Positions 32,603 through 40,297 of a stretch of 64,000 nt of DNA are shown here, one piece after another. Each line of letters starts with the position of its first letter. Position 1 is the first letter of the stretch. The position numbers were made by a program, and so were the translations under genes. The notes under the pieces were generated by a model. That model was not told the origin of the DNA, made no database searches, and saw only the letters and a program-made list of their open reading frames with translations. The DNA comes from Herbaspirillum robiniae (GTDB lineage: Bacteria; Pseudomonadota; Gammaproteobacteria; Burkholderiales; Burkholderiaceae_D), in contig NZ_NJGU01000001.1 of the NCBI RefSeq assembly GCF_002213415.1, positions 496,001-560,000 of the forward strand. The letters are read 5' to 3'.

Positions 32603-33691
32603 ATGGCATCAGTCATCAATACCAACATTGCGTCGCTTAACACGCAACGCAATCTGAACACCTCGCAGTCCTCGCTGAATACCTCGATCCAGCGCCTGTC
32701 CTCCGGTCTGCGCGTCAACAGCGCGAAGGACGACGCCGCCGGCCTGGCAATCGCCGACCGCATGAACTCCCAGGTCCGCGGCCTGGCAGTTGCTCAACGT
32801 AACGCCAACGACGGTATCTCGATGGCGCAAACCGCTGAAGGCGCTCTGGCGACCGTCGGCGACAACCTGCAGCGTATGCGTGAACTGGCTGTTCAAGCTT
32901 CGAACGGCACCAACAGCGCACAAGACCGCAAGACCCTGAACGACGAATACAAGCAACTGTCCGACGAAGTGTTCCGCGTGCTGAACGGCACCACCTTCAA
33001 CGGCCAAAACCTGTTCACCGGCGTGGGCCAAGGCGCATCGGCCGGTACCGGTTCGACCTCGGGCTCGGCATCGGCTTCGCTGACCTTGTCCTTCCAAGTC
33101 GGCGCCAACGTCACCGACAACAAGCTGAACGACCAGATCACCATCACCCTGGACGACCTGTCGAACAACGGCACTATCGCCGATGTGATCGGCACCACCG
33201 CCAAGGGCCTGATCGGTCTGGGCAACACCACCCAGGTCAGCTCCGCACAGGTGACCTACACCTCGGCCAAGGCTGCTCTGGACAACCTGTTCGCCACCGG
33301 CTCGACCCTGACCGCTGACGCACTGGCTTCCTCGGCCGTGACCCTGCAAACCGCCGTCGACAGCGCCAAGCTGGCTCTGGACAAGGCTGTTGCCGATCCG
33401 ACCGCTCAAAGCGATGCACAAAAGGCGATCAAGAACCTGGACAAGGCCATCAGCCTGATCTCCTCCAAGCGCGCTGAGTTCGGTGCTGTTCAGAACCGCT
33501 TCAACGCCGTGATCAGCAACTTGCAAGTGTCGAGCGAGAACATCACCGCGTCGCGCAGCCGTATCATGGATACCGACTACGCTGCAGAAACTGCAAACCT
33601 GACCCGTGCGCAGATCCTGCAACAAGCTGGTACCGCGATGCTGTCGCAAGCGAACTCGGCACCGCAGTCGGTCCTGTCGCTGTTGAAATAA
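32603..33691 (+). CDS. fliC: flagellin FliC
   Basis: Filament subunit of 362 residues, a short flagellin. The conserved N-terminal D0/D1 (MASVINTNIASLNTQRNLNT, RLSSGLRVNSAKDDAAGLAI) and C-terminal D1/D0 (SSENITASRSRIMDTDYAAETANLTR ending SVLSLLK) enclose a variable region of about 150 residues rich in Gly, Ser, Thr and Ala, plausible for O-glycosylation. Only one flagellin gene is visible. It has a sigma-28 promoter, a strong AGGAG site and a stem-loop after the stop. Confidence 0.97.
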   Translation: MASVINTNIASLNTQRNLNTSQSSLNTSIQRLSSGLRVNSAKDDAAGLAIADRMNSQVRGLAVAQRNANDGISMAQTAEGALATVGDNLQRMRELAVQASNGTNSAQDRKTLNDEYKQLSDEVFRVLNGTTFNGQNLFTGVGQGASAGTGSTSGSASASLTLSFQVGANVTDNKLNDQITITLDDLSNNGTIADVIGTTAKGLIGLGNTTQVSSAQVTYTSAKAALDNLFATGSTLTADALASSAVTLQTAVDSAKLALDKAVADPTAQSDAQKAIKNLDKAISLISSKRAEFGAVQNRFNAVISNLQVSSENITASRSRIMDTDYAAETANLTRAQILQQAGTAMLSQANSAPQSVLSLLK

Positions 33692-33712
33692 GCAGGATAG
33701 CTAGGTAGGATG

Positions 33713-33750
33713 ACGTGCGGAGGATAGGCAATATTCTCCGCACGTTCCTT
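33713..33750 (+). terminator. stem-loop after fliC
   Basis: 10 bp stem ACGTGCGGAG / CTCCGCACGT with a 13 nt loop followed by TCCTTTA. The U-run is imperfect, so partial readthrough into flaG is likely. Confidence 0.55.
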
Positions 33751-33769
33751 TAAGGAAGGGAGTAACACC

Positions 33770-34126
33770 ATGTCGATTGCCCCACTTAATATAACAGCAG
33801 CAGGGGACTCCGGCACCGCATATGCGCTGCCCCAGACCTCCAAGCCAGACCCAGTGGTGTCGACCGTTGCACCGGCGGCAACCCCGGAAGCGCGCCGTGC
33901 GACCGAAAGCGATGTCAGCGACGCCGTAGGCAAGCTGAACGATTTCGCCGCTGCGAACGCTTCGGCCCTGAACTTCTCCAAAGATCAGGACACCGGCAAA
34001 ACCATCGTGAAAGTTGTCGATACGGCAACCGATACGGTGATTCGTCAGATTCCAAGTGAAGAAGCAATTGCCATTGCAAAGTCGATCGACAAGATGCAAG
34101 GGCTGTTGATCAACCACAAGGTTTGA
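33770..34126 (+). CDS. flaG: FlaG family flagellar protein
   Basis: 118 residues. A disordered Ala/Pro/Thr-rich N-terminus is followed by the FlaG core: VGKLNDFAAANASALNFSKDQDTGKTIVKVVDTATDTVIRQIPSEEAIAIAKSIDKMQGLLINHKV. Family members influence filament length, and the gene normally sits between fliC and fliD, as here. A strong AAGGAAGGGAG ribosome site precedes the ATG. The biochemical role is not well defined. Confidence 0.92.
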   Translation: MSIAPLNITAAGDSGTAYALPQTSKPDPVVSTVAPAATPEARRATESDVSDAVGKLNDFAAANASALNFSKDQDTGKTIVKVVDTATDTVIRQIPSEEAIAIAKSIDKMQGLLINHKV

Positions 34127-34360
34127 GTCTGGTACGAACTGCAGTGGCACGAAGAGCGTCATGCGCCAATGCCCGTTTTCTGGCAGGTGTTGCGCATGAT
34201 AGTTTCGTCTACCCCAGTTCATAACGGATTCATGCATTAAGTATTCATCCCGCACAGCGTCAATAGATTGCACCGACGCCGTACTTGAGAGCCAATTCCT
34301 CTTGACCGCGGCGCAGCCCGCACAACGCTGTGCGCAACGCACAGATTCAGGAGTGAACAA

Positions 34361-36436
34361 ATGGCGACTTCCACCGGCACCATTTCCACCTCGGCAGGTC
34401 CTTTAGACGTTTCCACCCTGGTCAGCCAGCTGATTTCTGCTGAAAGCCAGTCGCAACTGACTCCCCTGACGACCCAGGCGAGCAGCTACAACACCCTGAT
34501 CTCTGCGTACGGCAACCTCAAGAGCGCCCTGTCGACTTATCAGTCGGCCGTCAAAGGCCTGACCGAAGCCAGCTTCAGTTCGCAAAAGAGCTCAGTCAAC
34601 AACGCCGGCACCGGCACCAATCTGACAACCGACCCGTTCACGGCCGACGTCAACAGCGACGCCTCCACCAAGATCGTGGCCCAGAAGATCCAGTCGGCCG
34701 GCATCGCCAGCGGGACCACCTTCAATGCCGGCGACTCCATCGCCATCAAGATCGGCACCAATTCCCCGGTATTCGTTACGCTCCAGGCCAATGCAACGCT
34801 GTCCGGCGTGCGCGATGCAATCAACGCAGCCAGCGCCGGCGTCACTGCCTCCGTCGTCACCGACGGCAGCGGCGATCACCTGGTGCTGGAGTCCAATACC
34901 GGCGGCACCGCCAATACGATCAAGGTCACGGCCAACAACACCCTGTCCGGTTTTGCGTACGATCCCTCGGGTTCGACCCCGAGCACGATGACCCAGACCC
35001 AGGCACCGCGCGATGCGACCAAGGCTGCCTCCGGCACTTATTCGGTGTCGGTGTCGCAACTGGCTCAAACGCAAAAGCTGAGCTCGGCCGGCATCACCCC
35101 TGGCACAACCTTCGAAAACGGTCTGCTGGCGATCAAGACCGGCACCGGCTCGACCACCATCATCAAGCCCGCCACTAACACCCTGCAAGGCGTGCGTGAT
35201 GCAATCAATTCCAGCGACGCCGGCGTCAACGCCACCATCGTCAGCGACGGCACGAACGACCATCTGGTCATTACCGCCAAGGACAGCGGCGCGGCCAACA
35301 CGATCAAGATCACCGGCACCGGCAACTACTCGGTATTCTCGTTCGACCCCAGCGGCTCGGTCACCTCGCCCAACGTGGCCACAGGCCAGACCTACGCTTC
35401 CGGCTCGCTGAGCCTCAAAGTCGGCGACACCACCGTCGCGATCAACCCGACCGACCTGAACAATAGCGGCGCGATTGATCTCAACGACATCATGACGTCG
35501 ATCAACAACGCCAATGCGGGCGTGACCGCCAGCATCAGCAACGACGGCACCAACGACCACCTGGTCCTGACCCCTACCGGCTCCAACGCCACCAGCGCCG
35601 TGTCGCTGACGGGCGCCGGCGACTATTCCGGCCTGACCATGGGCGCGATGGGCCAGTTGCTCAAGGCGCAAGACGCCAAGCTGTCGATTGACGGCGTGGC
35701 CGTGACCAGCCCCAGCAACAAGGTCGAGAACGTGATTTCCGGCGTGACGCTGAACCTTGCCAAGGTGACCACGTCCGCAGACAACTTCACCCTCAACATC
35801 TCGAACGACACCTCGGGCGTGACGACGGCCGCCAACACCTTCGTGTCGGCCTACAATACGCTGGCCAAGGCGATCTCGGACCTGACCAAGCAAACCCCGT
35901 CCACTACGCTGGGCGAATCCACCAACTCCTCGCCGCTGGCCAGCGAATCGTCGGTCCAGACCATTCTGAGCCAGTTGCGCAATACCATGTTCAGCTCGGT
36001 CGACGGCGGCAACGGCATCAGCACGCTGTCCGACATCGGCATTTCCTTCCAGAAGGACGGCACCCTGGCATTGGACGCCACCAAGCTGTCGACCGCCGCC
36101 ACCAATAATTTCGCCGGCATCGCCAACCTCTTCAGCGCGACCGACCCGGACACGACCAACACCACGTCGTCCAAAAATGGTATCGTCACAAAATTGCAGT
36201 CGCTGCTGGACGGCCTGTTGAGCGACAGCGGCCTCATTGCTACCAAGACGAACGGCCTGCAAGCCAGCCTGAAGATCAATCAGGATCGCCAGACTGCGGT
36301 GCAAGCGCGCCTGACGAACATGAAAGACGCGTACACCAACCAGTTCAACCAACTCAACGTTACGCTGGCCAGCATGCAGGCGACGCAAAGCTATCTGACC
36401 CAACAGTTGGCCAACCTGCCGAAGGTTGGCAGCTGA
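34361..36436 (+). CDS. fliD: flagellar filament cap FliD (HAP2), enlarged by three repeat modules
   Basis: Caps the growing filament and folds exported flagellin. At 691 residues it is far longer than the usual 450-480. The N-terminal FliD domain (DVSTLVSQLISAESQSQLTPL) and C-terminal D1/D0 coiled segments (from about residue 480 to QSYLTQQLANLPKVGS) are standard. Between them are three hook-IN-like repeats at about 118-204, 248-332 and 342-428, each with GVTAS/GVNAT..DG..DHLVL followed by an NTIK/SAVS strand. AGGAG precedes the ATG. It is followed by its operon partners fliS and fliT. Confidence 0.95.
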   Translation: MATSTGTISTSAGPLDVSTLVSQLISAESQSQLTPLTTQASSYNTLISAYGNLKSALSTYQSAVKGLTEASFSSQKSSVNNAGTGTNLTTDPFTADVNSDASTKIVAQKIQSAGIASGTTFNAGDSIAIKIGTNSPVFVTLQANATLSGVRDAINAASAGVTASVVTDGSGDHLVLESNTGGTANTIKVTANNTLSGFAYDPSGSTPSTMTQTQAPRDATKAASGTYSVSVSQLAQTQKLSSAGITPGTTFENGLLAIKTGTGSTTIIKPATNTLQGVRDAINSSDAGVNATIVSDGTNDHLVITAKDSGAANTIKITGTGNYSVFSFDPSGSVTSPNVATGQTYASGSLSLKVGDTTVAINPTDLNNSGAIDLNDIMTSINNANAGVTASISNDGTNDHLVLTPTGSNATSAVSLTGAGDYSGLTMGAMGQLLKAQDAKLSIDGVAVTSPSNKVENVISGVTLNLAKVTTSADNFTLNISNDTSGVTTAANTFVSAYNTLAKAISDLTKQTPSTTLGESTNSSPLASESSVQTILSQLRNTMFSSVDGGNGISTLSDIGISFQKDGTLALDATKLSTAATNNFAGIANLFSATDPDTTNTTSSKNGIVTKLQSLLDGLLSDSGLIATKTNGLQASLKINQDRQTAVQARLTNMKDAYTNQFNQLNVTLASMQATQSYLTQQLANLPKVGS

Positions 36437-36466
36437 AGCATCAATCCGCGAACATAGGAGAAAGTC

Positions 36467-36931
36467 ATGTTCGGAAGCATGAAGCGTGGCGCGAACGCCT
36501 ACGCAAACATCGGGGTCGAGACCGGCGTGCTCGCCGCCAGCCCGCACAAGCTGATCAGCATGCTGTTCGACGGCGCGCTGGTGGCCATTGCGCTGGCCAA
36601 GAAATATATGGCCGAAGGCGATATCAAGAACAAGGGCGAGTCCATCACCAAGGCCATCCTCATCATCGACAACGGCTTGCGCGCCAGTTTGAACAAGAAC
36701 GTGGGCGGCGACCTGGCGCTGAACCTGGATTCGCTGTATGAATACATGAGCCGTCGCCTGTTCGAAGCGAACGTGAACAACAATCCCGCCATCCTGACCG
36801 AGATCCACGGCCTGCTGGACGAGATTCGTTCTGCATGGGAGCAGATCGGCCCCAATGCCGCGCCCGCACCGGCGCAGATGTCCGCGACGGCAGCGATGGA
36901 CGCCCTCCAAAACAGCTTTGCGAAAGCCTGA
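36467..36931 (+). CDS. fliS: flagellin export chaperone FliS
   Basis: Cytoplasmic four-helix chaperone that holds the flagellin C-terminus before export. It has 154 residues with characteristic YANIGVETGVLAASPHKLISMLFDGALVAI, the paired helix EGDIKNKGESITKAILIIDNGLRASL and YEYMSRRLFEANVNNN. The Ala/Pro-rich last 25 residues are longer than in E. coli FliS. It is 30 bp after fliD and immediately before fliT. Confidence 0.95.
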   Translation: MFGSMKRGANAYANIGVETGVLAASPHKLISMLFDGALVAIALAKKYMAEGDIKNKGESITKAILIIDNGLRASLNKNVGGDLALNLDSLYEYMSRRLFEANVNNNPAILTEIHGLLDEIRSAWEQIGPNAAPAPAQMSATAAMDALQNSFAKA

Positions 36932-36933
36932 AC

Positions 36934-37263
36934 ATGAACGGTGACCACGTCATCGCCATCTACGAGTCAATCTCCAAATTGACCGACGACATGTTGGCCG
37001 CCGCGCGCGCTGCCGACTGGGACCTGCTGGCCACGCTGGAAGCGCAATGCGGCAAGCACATTGCGAATCTGAAGAATTTTGAAGATAACGTTTCCCTCTC
37101 CGATGCGCATCGCAACCGCAAGGTCGATATCATCAGGAAGATCCTGGAAGACGACCGCGACATCCGGAACCTGACGGAGCCGGGCCTGCGCAAGCTGTCG
37201 GCCCTCATTCAAAGCAACCAGACCGAACAGAAGCTGCTCAATACCTACGGCATGGGTAGCTGA
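36934..37263 (+). CDS. fliT: flagellar export chaperone FliT
   Basis: Small helical chaperone of FliD, 109 residues, also able in enterics to bind FlhDC. It is recognised by size, the fully helical pattern (IAIYESISKLTDDMLAAARAADWDLLATLEAQC) and place directly after fliS. The start ATG at 36934 lies two bases after the fliS stop; a longer frame reading through fliS is a shadow. Sequence conservation in this family is low, so context carries weight. Confidence 0.85.
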   Translation: MNGDHVIAIYESISKLTDDMLAAARAADWDLLATLEAQCGKHIANLKNFEDNVSLSDAHRNRKVDIIRKILEDDRDIRNLTEPGLRKLSALIQSNQTEQKLLNTYGMGS

Positions 37264-37265
37264 TC

Positions 37266-38438
37266 ATGCTGCCGCGGGCCGACATCGCGACCGCCGTCCA
37301 GCCCGTCAATTCAGTCGAGGCGGCAACTGCGGTCGTTTCAGTCGCCGACACCAAGCAGGAAGCCTTCAGCCGCCTGGCGCAGATCGCCATCGGGCAGCAG
37401 ATGGCCGGGCGCATTCTCTCCACGTTCAATGACGGCACCTACCTGGTGCGCATCGCCAATACGGCCGCGCGCATGGTGCTGCCGGCCAATGCCCGCACGG
37501 GCGACTCCCTGATCCTGACGCTGGTATCGAAAGATCCCCGCCCTACCTTTGCCGTCAAGGAAGGCAGCCTGCGCCCGGACGAGGAAAGCGCCGCGGTATC
37601 GCTGAGCAAGGCCGGCAAGGCCATGCAGAAGGACCTGAAGTCGCTGGAGTTCGTCACCCGCGACGGCGCCGGCCAGATTGCCGAAAATGAAGAAATCCCG
37701 GTCGACGCCCAAGCCAAGGGACGCCAGGCGCAGTCGAACAGCCCTTCCAGCACCACCACCACGCTGAGCAACGCCGGCAAGCTGATCGACAGCCTGCTGC
37801 AGGCCTCGCAGCAGGGCAACGTCGCCAACCACGTCAGCTCCCCCGCCGCCCTGCTACCCAAGCCCGGCATGCCGACCGACCAGATGGCCAACGCCCTGCA
37901 TGACGCCATCACCTACAGCGGCGTTTTCTACGAGTCGCACGTCTCTGCCTGGGCCGAAGGACGGCGCCCGGCCGAGGAGCTCATGAAGGAGCCGCAGGCC
38001 CAGGTCGGCCGCCAGAACGGCGGCGACGTCAACCTGCTGAGCCAGAACGATCCCGCGCAAAGCCAGCTCGGCCAGATCATCAACCTGCAGTTGAATGCGC
38101 TCGAGCAACAGCGCCTGGTCTGGCACGGCGAAGTCTGGCCGGGCCAGCAGATGGAATGGGAAATCAACCAGGAACACGGGGACGGCAAGCAACAGACGCC
38201 GGATGGCGAACCGACCCCGCCGACCTGGCAAAGCGTGGTGCGCTTCAACTTCGCCCATCTTGGCAGCGTATCGGCCACGATCCGCCTGATCGGCGAGCAG
38301 ATCCACGTCCAGGTCAAGGCCGACAATGAAACCGCCACCGCCGCCTTGCGCGGCAACACCGCCATGTTCGCCGACGCCATGTCGGCCGCCGGCACTTCTC
38401 TGGACTCGCTGATCGTCAAGCAAGATGGAGAAGCCTAA
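37266..38438 (+). CDS. second FliK-like hook-length-control domain protein
   Basis: 390 residues. The C-terminal 150 residues resemble the FliK C-terminal domain: LQLNALEQQRLVWHGEVWPGQQMEWEI, VRFNFAHLGSVSATIRLIGEQIHVQVKADN and ALRGNTAMFADAMSAAGTSLDSLIV. The N-terminal half is Ala/Ser-rich and probably flexible. It starts 2 bp after fliT and overlaps the next gene (FlhB C-domain) by 14 bp, so the two are coupled. The canonical FliK is encoded separately at 45798. A ruler or switch role with the small FlhB-like protein is inferred. Confidence 0.78.
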   Translation: MLPRADIATAVQPVNSVEAATAVVSVADTKQEAFSRLAQIAIGQQMAGRILSTFNDGTYLVRIANTAARMVLPANARTGDSLILTLVSKDPRPTFAVKEGSLRPDEESAAVSLSKAGKAMQKDLKSLEFVTRDGAGQIAENEEIPVDAQAKGRQAQSNSPSSTTTTLSNAGKLIDSLLQASQQGNVANHVSSPAALLPKPGMPTDQMANALHDAITYSGVFYESHVSAWAEGRRPAEELMKEPQAQVGRQNGGDVNLLSQNDPAQSQLGQIINLQLNALEQQRLVWHGEVWPGQQMEWEINQEHGDGKQQTPDGEPTPPTWQSVVRFNFAHLGSVSATIRLIGEQIHVQVKADNETATAALRGNTAMFADAMSAAGTSLDSLIVKQDGEA

Positions 38439-38769
38439 CATCCCCCTGCAGAATGCGGTCGCGCTCGCCTACAACGCCAGCAAAGCCGCCCCCACCGTCG
38501 TGGCCAAGGGCAGCGGCCTGGTCGCGGAGGCCATCATTGCGCGCGCGCGTGAAAGCGGCGTCTATGTCCATGAATCAAAGGAGCTCGTTTCGCTGCTGAT
38601 GCAGGTCGAACTGGACCAGCAAATTCCCCCGGCGTTGTATCGCACCGTCGCAGAACTATTGGCTTGGTTATATCGTATTGAAAATATGCAATTAGCTGAG
38701 CCAGTAATGTATGATACGGGGTTAAATTACATAAAAAATTCCTCCGGGGAAGGCGATCCAATTCGCTGA
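38425..38769 (+). CDS. stand-alone FlhB C-terminal-domain protein (FhlB-type)
   Basis: 114 residue soluble protein equivalent to the cytoplasmic half of the export-gate switch FlhB. AVALAYNASK aligns with the strand after the NPTH autocleavage site, then APTVVAKGSGLVAEAIIARARESGVYVHESKELVSLLMQV, and LDQQIPPALYRTVAELLAWLYRI. The chain begins where the cleaved fragment of FlhB would begin, and NPTH itself is absent (PLQN). It overlaps the FliK-like gene. Its last 110 bp are strikingly AT-rich compared with the surroundings. Full-length FlhB is not in the window. Confidence 0.88.
   Translation: MEKPNIPLQNAVALAYNASKAAPTVVAKGSGLVAEAIIARARESGVYVHESKELVSLLMQVELDQQIPPALYRTVAELLAWLYRIENMQLAEPVMYDTGLNYIKNSSGEGDPIR
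38732..38759 (+). promoter_or_regulatory. possible weak sigma-28 site before the PilZ gene
   Basis: TAAA (38732-38735), 16 nt, then GGCGATCC (38752-38759), 5 of 8 to the consensus -10; AAAA with N15 also fits. It lies 32 bp before the PilZ gene, inside an AT-rich segment. Enteric ycgR is sigma-28 controlled, which motivates the call. Confidence 0.25.
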
Positions 38770-38791
38770 ATTCGACGTACACGACGCACAG

Positions 38792-39547
38792 ATGGCAACT
38801 CAGAACCAGACCGACGACGACAGCCCATTCCGGGTTCATTCACGGAGGGAGATCGTTTCCCTGCTCACCAGCATGATGGAAAAGAATCAGCTGCTGAGCC
38901 TGCTGATCAAAGGCGGGTCGGAATCCGTCATCACGTCGATTCTCGAAGTCGACGAAGATGATGGCGCGCTCATCATCGACGCCGCCCCCAGCACGATGCT
39001 CAACGAGAGCATCGTCGCCAGCAACCGCATTGCCTTCGAAGCGCTGTACAACAGCATCCGCATCACCTTCGTGGTCGACAAGGCGCGCAAGGTGGAATAC
39101 CAGAACCGCCCGGCGCTGCGGATCGACATCCCCGCCAGCCTGGTTCGCCTGCAACGCCGCGAATACTTCCGCATTCCGACGCCGATCGCCAAGCCGCTGC
39201 GCTGCACCTTCCGCATTACCCAGCCGGACGGCTCCTTCATCACCATCGTCACCCTGCTCAACAACATCAGCGCGGGCGGCGTGGGCATCACCGATGAAAA
39301 GAAGATCCTGCCGACCACCCAGGGCGTGATCTATGAAGATTGCCAGCTGGAACTGAGCGACAACACCCTGGTATCGGTCAAGCTGCAGATCCGCGACTGC
39401 AAGGAATTCAAGATGACCAACGGCAAGACGGTCAACCGCTTCGGCTGCCAGTTCATCGATATCCCGCGCGCGGTACTGGGCGCCATCCAGCGCTTCATCA
39501 CCAAGCTGGAACGCGAACAGAACGCCAAGGCCTCCGGCATGATGTGA
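38792..39547 (+). CDS. ycgR: flagellar brake protein, YcgR/PilZ c-di-GMP receptor
   Basis: Binds cyclic-di-GMP and then slows or biases the flagellar motor through FliG/MotA. It has 251 residues: an N-terminal YcgR domain (residues 12-110), then a PilZ domain. Both ligand motifs are intact: RxxxR as Arg123 and Arg127 in LQRREYFRIPTP, and N/DxSxxG as Asn158, Ser160 and Gly163 in NNISAGGVG. It is last in the fliD-to-PilZ series and followed by a terminator. The motif preservation makes c-di-GMP binding likely. Confidence 0.93.
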   Translation: MATQNQTDDDSPFRVHSRREIVSLLTSMMEKNQLLSLLIKGGSESVITSILEVDEDDGALIIDAAPSTMLNESIVASNRIAFEALYNSIRITFVVDKARKVEYQNRPALRIDIPASLVRLQRREYFRIPTPIAKPLRCTFRITQPDGSFITIVTLLNNISAGGVGITDEKKILPTTQGVIYEDCQLELSDNTLVSVKLQIRDCKEFKMTNGKTVNRFGCQFIDIPRAVLGAIQRFITKLEREQNAKASGMM

Positions 39548-39570
39548 GCCCGGCGCTCCGTCAACAAAAC

Positions 39571-39597
39571 AAAAAGCCCGCAATCGCGGGCTTTTTT
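39571..39597. terminator. bidirectional terminator between PilZ gene and fliE
   Basis: 11 bp stem AAAAAGCCCGC / GCGGGCTTTTT with loop AATC, with T-runs both ways between convergent genes. Confidence 0.92.
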
Positions 39598-39686
39598 GCT
39601 GCAAGATCGTTGCACCTACAGCAACAAAATCTCTTCAAGAGAACTGCCGACGCCACCTTGGCGAAGGAATTCCGAAATAAATTCGA

Positions 39687-40043
39687 TCACACCTGCATTG
39701 TCATGATGTCGCGATAAGCGGACACCAGCTTGTTGCGCACCTGGATGCTGGTCTGGAAGGAAATGCTGGCCTTCTGCGAAGCAATCATCACGTCCGACAG
39801 GTTGATGTTGTCGTCACCCATGGCAAAGGCCTGCGACATCTTCGAGGCTTGCTGCTGGGAATCATTGACGTTGTCGATCGCGCCTTTCAGCACATCGGCA
39901 AAATCCACCCGCGGCGCGGCCTTTTCGGCCTTGACGCCGGCCTGGACCGGATCGACCGCGCCCTGCGCCCGCGCTGCCGCAGCCTTCAGCTGCGCCACCA
40001 TTGCCTCAATCCTGCTGGTATCAATTACACTCTCGATTGCCAT
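39687..40043 (-). CDS. fliE: flagellar MS ring-rod junction protein FliE
   Basis: Connects the MS ring to the proximal rod and helps open the export gate. It has 118 residues. A variable N-terminus is followed by the conserved FADVLKGAIDNVNDSQQQASKMSQAFAMGDDNINLSDVMIASQKASISFQTSIQVRNKLVSAYRDIMTMQV, which ends in the standard FliE C-terminus. The ribosome site is GAGGTAGGA. It is transcribed divergently from fliF, an arrangement common in this group. Confidence 0.96.
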   Translation of the reverse strand: MAIESVIDTSRIEAMVAQLKAAAARAQGAVDPVQAGVKAEKAAPRVDFADVLKGAIDNVNDSQQQASKMSQAFAMGDDNINLSDVMIASQKASISFQTSIQVRNKLVSAYRDIMTMQV

Positions 40044-40297
40044 TTCCTACCTCGTGGATTCGATTTTTTTCGATGCTCGGTCATGCAGTTCGCAATGCCG
40101 GTTTGTACACGAGCACCTTAACACCATTGCATTTACAACTCGCAACAATAAGCGGGGAATTTGCCATTCTGTTCGGGCGATCAAATTCCAGCGTCCAACG
40201 GACAATCCACACTGAGCAAAAAACCTATCAAGGGCAGGCAAGCAGTGAATAAAGTCATTATCAACCCGGCAACCGAGGGTACGCCAGAGGGGAAATC
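40044..40297. promoter_or_regulatory. divergent fliE-fliF control region
   Basis: 254 bp containing promoters for two flagellar operons. It includes AT-richer stretches and, near fliF, TAAA-N15-GCAACCGA (40243-40269), which matches the sigma-28 -10 at too few bases to call. I found no clear sigma-54 (GG-N10-GC) or FlhDC site by eye. The fliF ribosome site is AGAGGGGA. Confidence 0.5.

Noticed and set aside
34592-36910. 772-codon ORF antisense to fliD and fliS
   Set aside because: Gly/Arg/Val/Asp-rich shadow reading of two firmly identified genes.
40243-40269. TAAA-N15-GCAACCGA upstream of fliF
   Set aside because: Only about 3 of 8 matches in the -10, too few to call a sigma-28 promoter.
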